Assembly (NCBI RefSeq): GCF_037975245.1
Contig: NC_092583.1
Coordinates: 9,522,764-9,586,763 of the forward strand
Source: Apostichopus japonicus
Lineage: Eukaryota > Echinodermata > Holothuroidea > Aspidochirotida > Stichopodidae
Length of the DNA stretch: 64,000 nucleotides
Reading direction: 5' to 3'
Shown: positions 59,652-64,000 of the stretch, piece after piece
Layout of the letters: the number at the start of each line of letters is the position of its first letter
Position numbering within the stretch: position 1 is the first letter of the stretch
The notes under the pieces: generated by a model
What the model was told of the DNA's origin: nothing
Databases searched by the model: none
The model's input: the letters and a program-made list of their open reading frames with translations, nothing else
Position numbers and translations under genes: made by a program

Positions 59652-59724
59652 GGCCCTGTGGCCCAATGGATAAGGCATCTGACTACGAATCAGGGGATTC
59701 CAGGTTCGAGTCCTGGCAGGGTCG
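59652..59724 (+). tRNA. tRNA-Arg(ACG), unit 47
   Basis: Duplicate of unit 17. Confidence 0.95.
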
Positions 59725-59836
59725 AATTTTCACATACCATATGCTTTTAAGAGTTTTATCAGATGTTGTGATTTGCGTCTCATTTTAGATACTAGCAAAG
59801 CCAAATGTGCATACCGCAAAATTATTCTCATATATC

Positions 59837-59909
59837 GGCCCTGTGGCCCAATGGATAAGGCATCTGACTTCGAATCAGGGGATTCCAGGTTCGAGTCCTG
59901 GCAGGGTCG
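59837..59909 (+). tRNA. tRNA-Arg(TCG), unit 48
   Basis: Corresponds to units 18/19; one unit is missing here. Confidence 0.95.
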
Positions 59910-60030
59910 AATTACGAACTTTTTCACATAGTATATGTTTTTAAGATTTTTATCAGATGTTATGATTTCCGTCTCATTTTAGATTATAGCAAAGCCAAAT
60001 GTGCATACCGCAAAATCAGTCTCATAGATC

Positions 60031-60103
60031 GGCCCTGTGGCCCAATGGATAAGGCATCTGACTACGAATCAGGGGATTCCAGGTTCGAGTCCTGGCAGGG
60101 TCG
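60031..60103 (+). tRNA. tRNA-Arg(ACG), unit 49
   Basis: Duplicate of unit 20. Confidence 0.95.
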
Positions 60104-60215
60104 AATTTTCACATAGCATATGTTTTTAAGATTTTTATCAAATGTTATGATTTCCGTCTCATTTTAGATATCAGCAAAGCCAAATGTACATACCGCCAGA
60201 TTACTCTCATATATC

Positions 60216-60288
60216 GGCCCTGTGGCCCAATGGATAAGGCATCTGACTACGAATCAGGGGATTCCAGGTTCGACTCCTGGCAGGGTCG
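60216..60288 (+). tRNA. tRNA-Arg(ACG), unit 50
   Basis: T loop TTCGACT; corresponds to units 21/24. Confidence 0.94.
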
Positions 60289-60409
60289 AATTACGAACTT
60301 TTTCACATAGTATATGTTTTTAAGATTTTTATCATATGTTATGATTTCCGTCTCATTTTGGATACTAGCAAAGCCAAATGTGCATAGCGCCAAATTAGTC
60401 TCATATATC

Positions 60410-60482
60410 GGCCCTGTGGCCCAATGGATAAGGCATCTGACTACGAATCAGGGGATTCCAGGTTGGAGTCCTGGCAGGGTCG
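60410..60482 (+). tRNA. tRNA-Arg(ACG), variant unit 51
   Basis: C56 to G (TTGGAGT), a change absent from its counterpart unit 25, so it arose or was transferred after the duplication. Confidence 0.75.
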
Positions 60483-60594
60483 AATTTTCATATCTCATAT
60501 GCTTTTAAGATTTTTATCAAATGTTATGATTTCCGTCTCATTTTAGATATCAGCAAAGCCAAATGTACATACCGCCAGATTACTCTCATATATC

Positions 60595-60667
60595 GGCCCT
60601 GTGGCCCAATGGATAAGGCATCTGACTACGAATCAGGGGATTCCAGGTTCGAGTCCTGGCAGGGTCG
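60595..60667 (+). tRNA. tRNA-Arg(ACG), unit 52
   Basis: Duplicate of unit 26. Confidence 0.95.
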
Positions 60668-60788
60668 AATTACAAACTTTTTCACATAGTATATGTTTTA
60701 AAGATTTTTATCAGATGTTATGATTTCCGTCTCATTTTAGATAATAGCAATGCCAAATATGCATACCGCCAAATTATTCTCATATATC

Positions 60789-60861
60789 GGCCCTGTGGCC
60801 CAATGGATAAGGCATCTGACTTCGAAACAGGGGATTTCAGGTTCGAGTCCTGGCAGGGTCG
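60789..60861 (+). tRNA. tRNA-Arg(TCG), variant unit 53
   Basis: Duplicate of unit 27 (T39 to A, C49 to T). Confidence 0.75.
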
Positions 60862-60982
60862 AATTACAAACTTTTTCACATAGTATATGTTTTTAAGATT
60901 TTTATCATATGTTATGATTTCCGTCTGATTTTAGATTATAGCAAAGCCAAATGTGCATACCCCAAAATTAATCTCATATATC

Positions 60983-61055
60983 GGCCCTGTGGCCCAATGG
61001 ATAAGGCATCTGACTACGAATCAGGGGATTCCAGGTTCGAGTCCTGGCAGGGTCG
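60983..61055 (+). tRNA. tRNA-Arg(ACG), unit 54
   Basis: Duplicate of unit 28. Confidence 0.95.
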
Positions 61056-61176
61056 AATTACGAACTTTTTCACATAGTATATGTTTTTAAGATTTTTATC
61101 AGATGTTATGATTTCCGTCTCATTTTAGATATCAGCAAAGCCAAATGTGCATACCGCAAAAGTATTCTCATATATC

Positions 61177-61249
61177 GGCCCTGTGGCCCAATGGATAAGG
61201 CATCTGACTACGAATCAGGGGATTCCAGGTTCGAGTCCTGGCAGGGTCG
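61177..61249 (+). tRNA. tRNA-Arg(ACG), unit 55
   Basis: Duplicate of unit 29. Confidence 0.95.
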
Positions 61250-61364
61250 AATTACGAACTTTTTTACATAGTATATGTTTTTAAGATCTGATCTTGTGAT
61301 TTGCGTCTCATTTTAGATATCAGCAAAGCCAAATGTACATACCGCCAAATTAGTCTCATATATC

Positions 61365-61437
61365 GGCCCTGTGGCCCAATGGATAAGGCATCTGACTTCG
61401 AATCAGGGGATTCCAGGTTGGAGTCCTGGCAGGGTCG
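61365..61437 (+). tRNA. tRNA-Arg(TCG), variant unit 56
   Basis: Duplicate of unit 30 (C56 to G), again just before the insertion. Confidence 0.75.
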
Positions 61438-61439
61438 AA

Positions 61440-61574
61440 TTACAAAAAAAAATTGTATTTATTAATTTTTTTTTTTTCTTTAGGGAGTCTTCCACTTTGT
61501 TAAGCTTTTAAGCTTTATGGAAGACTTCCCTCCGCTTTGTACTTCTGTGGAAAAACAAATAAATAAATAAAATT
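61440..61574 (-). repeat. Short interspersed insertion in the array, copy 2
   Basis: Same insertion and same flanks as 56370-56503, with one extra T. It was carried by the block duplication, not inserted independently. Confidence 0.75.
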
Positions 61575-61678
61575 CACATAGTATATGTTTTTAAGATTTT
61601 ATCAGATGTTGTGATTTCCGTCTCAACTTAGAAACTAGCAAAGCCAAATGTGCATATTGCAAATTAATCTCATATATC

Positions 61679-61751
61679 GGCCCTGTGGCCCAATGGATAA
61701 GGCATCTGACTTCGAATCAGGGGATTCCAGGTTCGAGTCCTGGCAGGGTCG
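61679..61751 (+). tRNA. tRNA-Arg(TCG), unit 57
   Basis: Duplicate of unit 31. Confidence 0.95.
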
Positions 61752-61871
61752 AATTACGAACTTTTTCACATAGCATATGTTTTTCTTATTTTTATCAGAT
61801 GTTATCATTTCCGTCTCATTTTAGATACTAGCAAAGCCAAATGTGCATATTGCAAATTAGTCTCATATATC

Positions 61872-61944
61872 GGCCCTGTGGCCCAATGTATAAGGCATCT
61901 GACTTCGAATCAGGGGATTCAAGGTTCGAGTCCTGGCAGGGTCG
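61872..61944 (+). tRNA. tRNA-Arg(TCG), variant unit 58
   Basis: Duplicate of unit 32 (G19 to T, C50 to A); no close T4. Confidence 0.72.
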
Positions 61945-62065
61945 AATTACGAAAAAATTCACATACCATATGCTTTTAAGAGTTTTATCAGATGTTGTGA
62001 TTTGCGTCTCATTTTAGATACTAGCAAAGCCAAATGTGCATACCGCAAAATCAGTCTCATATATC

Positions 62066-62138
62066 GACCCTGTGGCCCAATGGATAAGGCATCTGACTTC
62101 GAATCAGGGGATTCCAGGTTCGAGTCCTGGCAGGGTCG
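62066..62138 (+). tRNA. tRNA-Arg(TCG), unit 59
   Basis: Duplicate of unit 33 (GACCCTG acceptor). Confidence 0.93.
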
Positions 62139-62259
62139 AATTACAAACTTTTTCACATAGTATATGTTTTTAAGATTTTTATCAGATGTTATGATTTCCG
62201 TCTCATTTTAGATTATAGCAAAGCCAAATGTGCATACCGCAAAATCAGTCTCATAGATC

Positions 62260-62332
62260 GGCCCTGTGGCCCAATGGATAAGGCATCTGACTACGAATCA
62301 GGGGATTCCAGGTTCGAGTCCTGGCAGGGTCG
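62260..62332 (+). tRNA. tRNA-Arg(ACG), unit 60
   Basis: Duplicate of unit 34. Confidence 0.95.
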
Positions 62333-62453
62333 AATTACAAACTTTTTCACATAGTATATGTTTTAAAGATTTTTATCAGATGTTATGATTTCCGTCTCAT
62401 TTTAGATAATAGCAATGCCAAATATGCATACCGCCAAATTATTCTCATATATC

Positions 62454-62526
62454 GGCCCTGTGGCCCAATGGATAAGGCATCTGACTTCGAAACAGGGGAT
62501 TTCAGGTTCGAGTCCTGGCAGGGTCG
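62454..62526 (+). tRNA. tRNA-Arg(TCG), variant unit 61
   Basis: Third copy of the unit 27 type. It sits where the duplicated block would have unit 35, marking a recombination switch. Confidence 0.75.
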
Positions 62527-62647
62527 AATTACAAACTTTTTCACATAGTATATGTTTTTAAGATTTTTATCATATGTTATGATTTCCGTCTGATTTTAGA
62601 TTATAGCAAAGCCAAATGTACATACCGCCAGATTACTCTCATATATC

Positions 62648-62720
62648 GGCCCTGTGGCCCAATGGATAAGGCATCTGACTTCGAATCAGGGGATTCCAGG
62701 TTCGAGTCCTGGCAGGGTCG
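62648..62720 (+). tRNA. tRNA-Arg(TCG), unit 62
   Basis: Hybrid unit: its spacer end CCAGATTACTCTC is otherwise tied to ACG genes. Confidence 0.94.
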
Positions 62721-62841
62721 AATTACGAACTTTTTCACATAGTATATGTTTTTAAGATTTTTATCAGATGTTATGATTTCCGTCTCATTTTAGATTATAG
62801 CAAAGCCAAATGTGCATACCGCAAAATCAGTCTCATAGATC

Positions 62842-62914
62842 GGCCCTGTGGCCCAATGGATAAGGCATCTGACTACGAATCAGGGGATTCCAGGTTCGAG
62901 TCCTGGCAGGGTCG
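62842..62914 (+). tRNA. tRNA-Arg(ACG), unit 63
   Basis: CATAGATCGG spacer; TTTT at +3. Confidence 0.95.
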
Positions 62915-63026
62915 AATTTTCACATAGCATATGTTTTTAAGATTTTTATCATATGTTATGATTTCCGTCTGATTTTAGATTATAGCAAAGCCAAATGTAC
63001 ATACCGCCAGATTACTCTCATATATC

Positions 63027-63099
63027 GGCCCTGTGGCCCAATGGATAAGGCATCTGACTTCGAATCAGGGGATTCCAGGTTCGAGTCCTGGCAGGGTCG
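63027..63099 (+). tRNA. tRNA-Arg(TCG), unit 64
   Basis: Same hybrid spacer as unit 62. Confidence 0.94.
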
Positions 63100-63220
63100 A
63101 ATTACGAACTTTTTCACATAGTATATGTTTTTAAGATTTTTATCAGATGTTATGATTTCCGTCTCATTTTAGATATCAGCAAAGCCAAATGTGCATACCG
63201 CAAAATCAGTCTCATAGATC

Positions 63221-63293
63221 GGCCCTGTGGCCCAATGGATAAGGCATCTGACTACGAATCAGGGGATTCCAGGTTCGAGTCCTGGCAGGGTCG
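63221..63293 (+). tRNA. tRNA-Arg(ACG), unit 65
   Basis: CATAGATCGG spacer; TTTT at +3. Confidence 0.95.
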
Positions 63294-63405
63294 AATTTTC
63301 ACATACCATATGCTTTTAAGAGTTTTATCAGATGTTGTGATTTGCGTCTCATTTTAGATACTAGCAAAGCCAAATGTGCATACCGCCAAATTAGTCTCAT
63401 ATATC

Positions 63406-63478
63406 GGCCCTGTGGCCCAATGGATAAGGCATCTGACTACGAATCAGGGGATTCCAGGTTCGAGTCCTGGCAGGGTCG
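63406..63478 (+). tRNA. tRNA-Arg(ACG), unit 66
   Basis: Consensus. Confidence 0.95.
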
Positions 63479-63599
63479 AATTACGAACTTTTTCACATAG
63501 CATATGTTTTTAAGATTTTTATCAGATGTTATGATTTCCGTCTCATTTTAGATTATAGCAAAGCCAAATGTGCATACCGCAAAATTAGTCTCATATATC

Positions 63600-63672
63600 G
63601 GCCCTGTGGCCCAATGGATAAGGCATCTGACTACGAATCAGGGGATTCCAGGTTCGAGTCCTGGCAGGGTCG
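63600..63672 (+). tRNA. tRNA-Arg(ACG), unit 67
   Basis: Consensus; TTTT at +3. Confidence 0.95.
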
Positions 63673-63782
63673 AATTTTCACATAGCATATGTTTTTTTGA
63701 TTTTTATCAAATGTTATGACTTCCGTCTCATTTTAGATATCAGCAAAGCCAAATGTACATACCGCCAACTATCTCATACATC

Positions 63783-63855
63783 GGCCCTGTTGCCCAATGG
63801 ATAAGGCATCTGACTACGAATCAGGGGATTCCAGGTTCGAGTCCTGGCAGGGTCG
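63783..63855 (+). tRNA. tRNA-Arg(ACG), unit 68
   Basis: G9 to T (GTTGCCC). Its spacer (CCAACTATCTCATACATCGG) matches that of unit 1. Confidence 0.88.
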
Positions 63856-63974
63856 AATTACGAACTTTTTACATTGTATATGTTTTTAAGATTTTATCAG
63901 ATGTTGTGTTTTGCGTCTCATTTTAGATACTAGCAAAGCCAAATGTACATGCCGAAAAATTATCCTCATATATT

Positions 63975-64000
63975 GGCCCTGTGGCCCAATGGATAAGGCA
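63975..64000 (+). tRNA. tRNA-Arg, unit 69, cut by window end
   Basis: Only the first 26 nt are present; the anticodon is not visible. Confidence 0.9.

Larger units (their letters stand above)
50680..64000 (+). repeat. Tandem tRNA-Arg gene array, 69 units, continuing past the window
   Basis: Head-to-tail units of 183-194 bp, each with a 73 nt tRNA-Arg gene and a spacer of about 110-120 bp. The tRNA folds as acceptor GGCCCTG/CAGGGTC with discriminator G, anticodon stem TCTGA/TCAGG, and T arm CCAGG-TTCGAGT-CCTGG. Anticodon loops are CTACGAA (ACG, 35 copies) or CTTCGAA (TCG, 33 copies). The spacer upstream ends CATATATCGG or CATAGATCGG, giving a TATA-like word just before the gene. Most genes are followed by T4-T8: TTTT 3 nt downstream or TTTTT 11 nt downstream. 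These two linkers account for the 185/194 bp alternation. Unit 69 is cut by the window end. Confidence 0.97.

Noticed and set aside
51255-62156. Recurring minus-strand frame of about 65 codons (KKFVIRPCQDSNLESPDSK...) and plus-strand frames in the array
   Set aside because: They are readings through the tRNA-Arg genes and spacers and recur only because the unit is repeated. The tRNA fold explains the conservation.
50680-64000. CRISPR-like array
   Set aside because: The regular 190 bp period comes from tRNA gene units with similar spacers. The repeats are far too long, the spacers are not unique, and the DNA is eukaryotic.

Overview
The window is animal nuclear DNA: AT-rich, intron-bearing genes, many microsatellites, tRNA-derived SINEs and small non-autonomous DNA transposons, and no bacterial-style gene packing. 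The receptor gene type, the repeat style and the frequent AGGCCT words suggest a marine invertebrate deuterostome, most likely an echinoderm (a sea cucumber is my best guess). That placement is inference, not proof.

Region 1 (about 1-6900) is repeat-rich intergenic DNA with two hAT-type MITEs, TTAA-flanked MITEs, SINE copies with microsatellite tails, and a small cluster of U2-snRNA-like sequences (4160-4353, 4681-4855, a decayed third near 6080). Region 2 (6936-23188, + strand) is one complete gene for a type I TGF-beta/activin receptor serine/threonine kinase of the ALK4/5/7 class. Nine coding exons join in frame to a 569-residue protein: signal peptide, activin-type ectodomain, an extra Kunitz domain, transmembrane helix, GS box and kinase. 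The Kunitz domain sits alone on a symmetric phase 1-1 exon, so it can be included or skipped without breaking frame. Region 3 (23189-about 38500) is 3' UTR or intergenic sequence with minisatellites, MITEs and SINEs and no recognisable gene.

Region 4 holds a minus-strand gene for a 236-residue leucine-rich-repeat protein, coded in one exon (38832-39542), with a splice acceptor just upstream of its start and candidate 5' exons near 45 kb. Region 5 (45.5-50.7 kb) is repeats, including a SINE with a tail of more than 400 bp of CATA and a local duplication interrupted by an hAT MITE.

Region 6 (about 50680 to the window end) is a head-to-tail array of 69 tRNA-Arg genes (68 complete, one cut by the window edge) at 183-194 bp spacing. 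Two isoacceptors are intermixed, 35 with anticodon ACG and 33 with TCG. The array carries an internal duplication of several kilobases and a scatter of decayed copies, and it continues beyond the window.

The receptor and the LRR protein have no evident functional link. The most notable items are the Kunitz-bearing type I receptor, the mixed-anticodon tRNA-Arg array, and the U2-like RNA cluster with altered branch-site recognition sequences.
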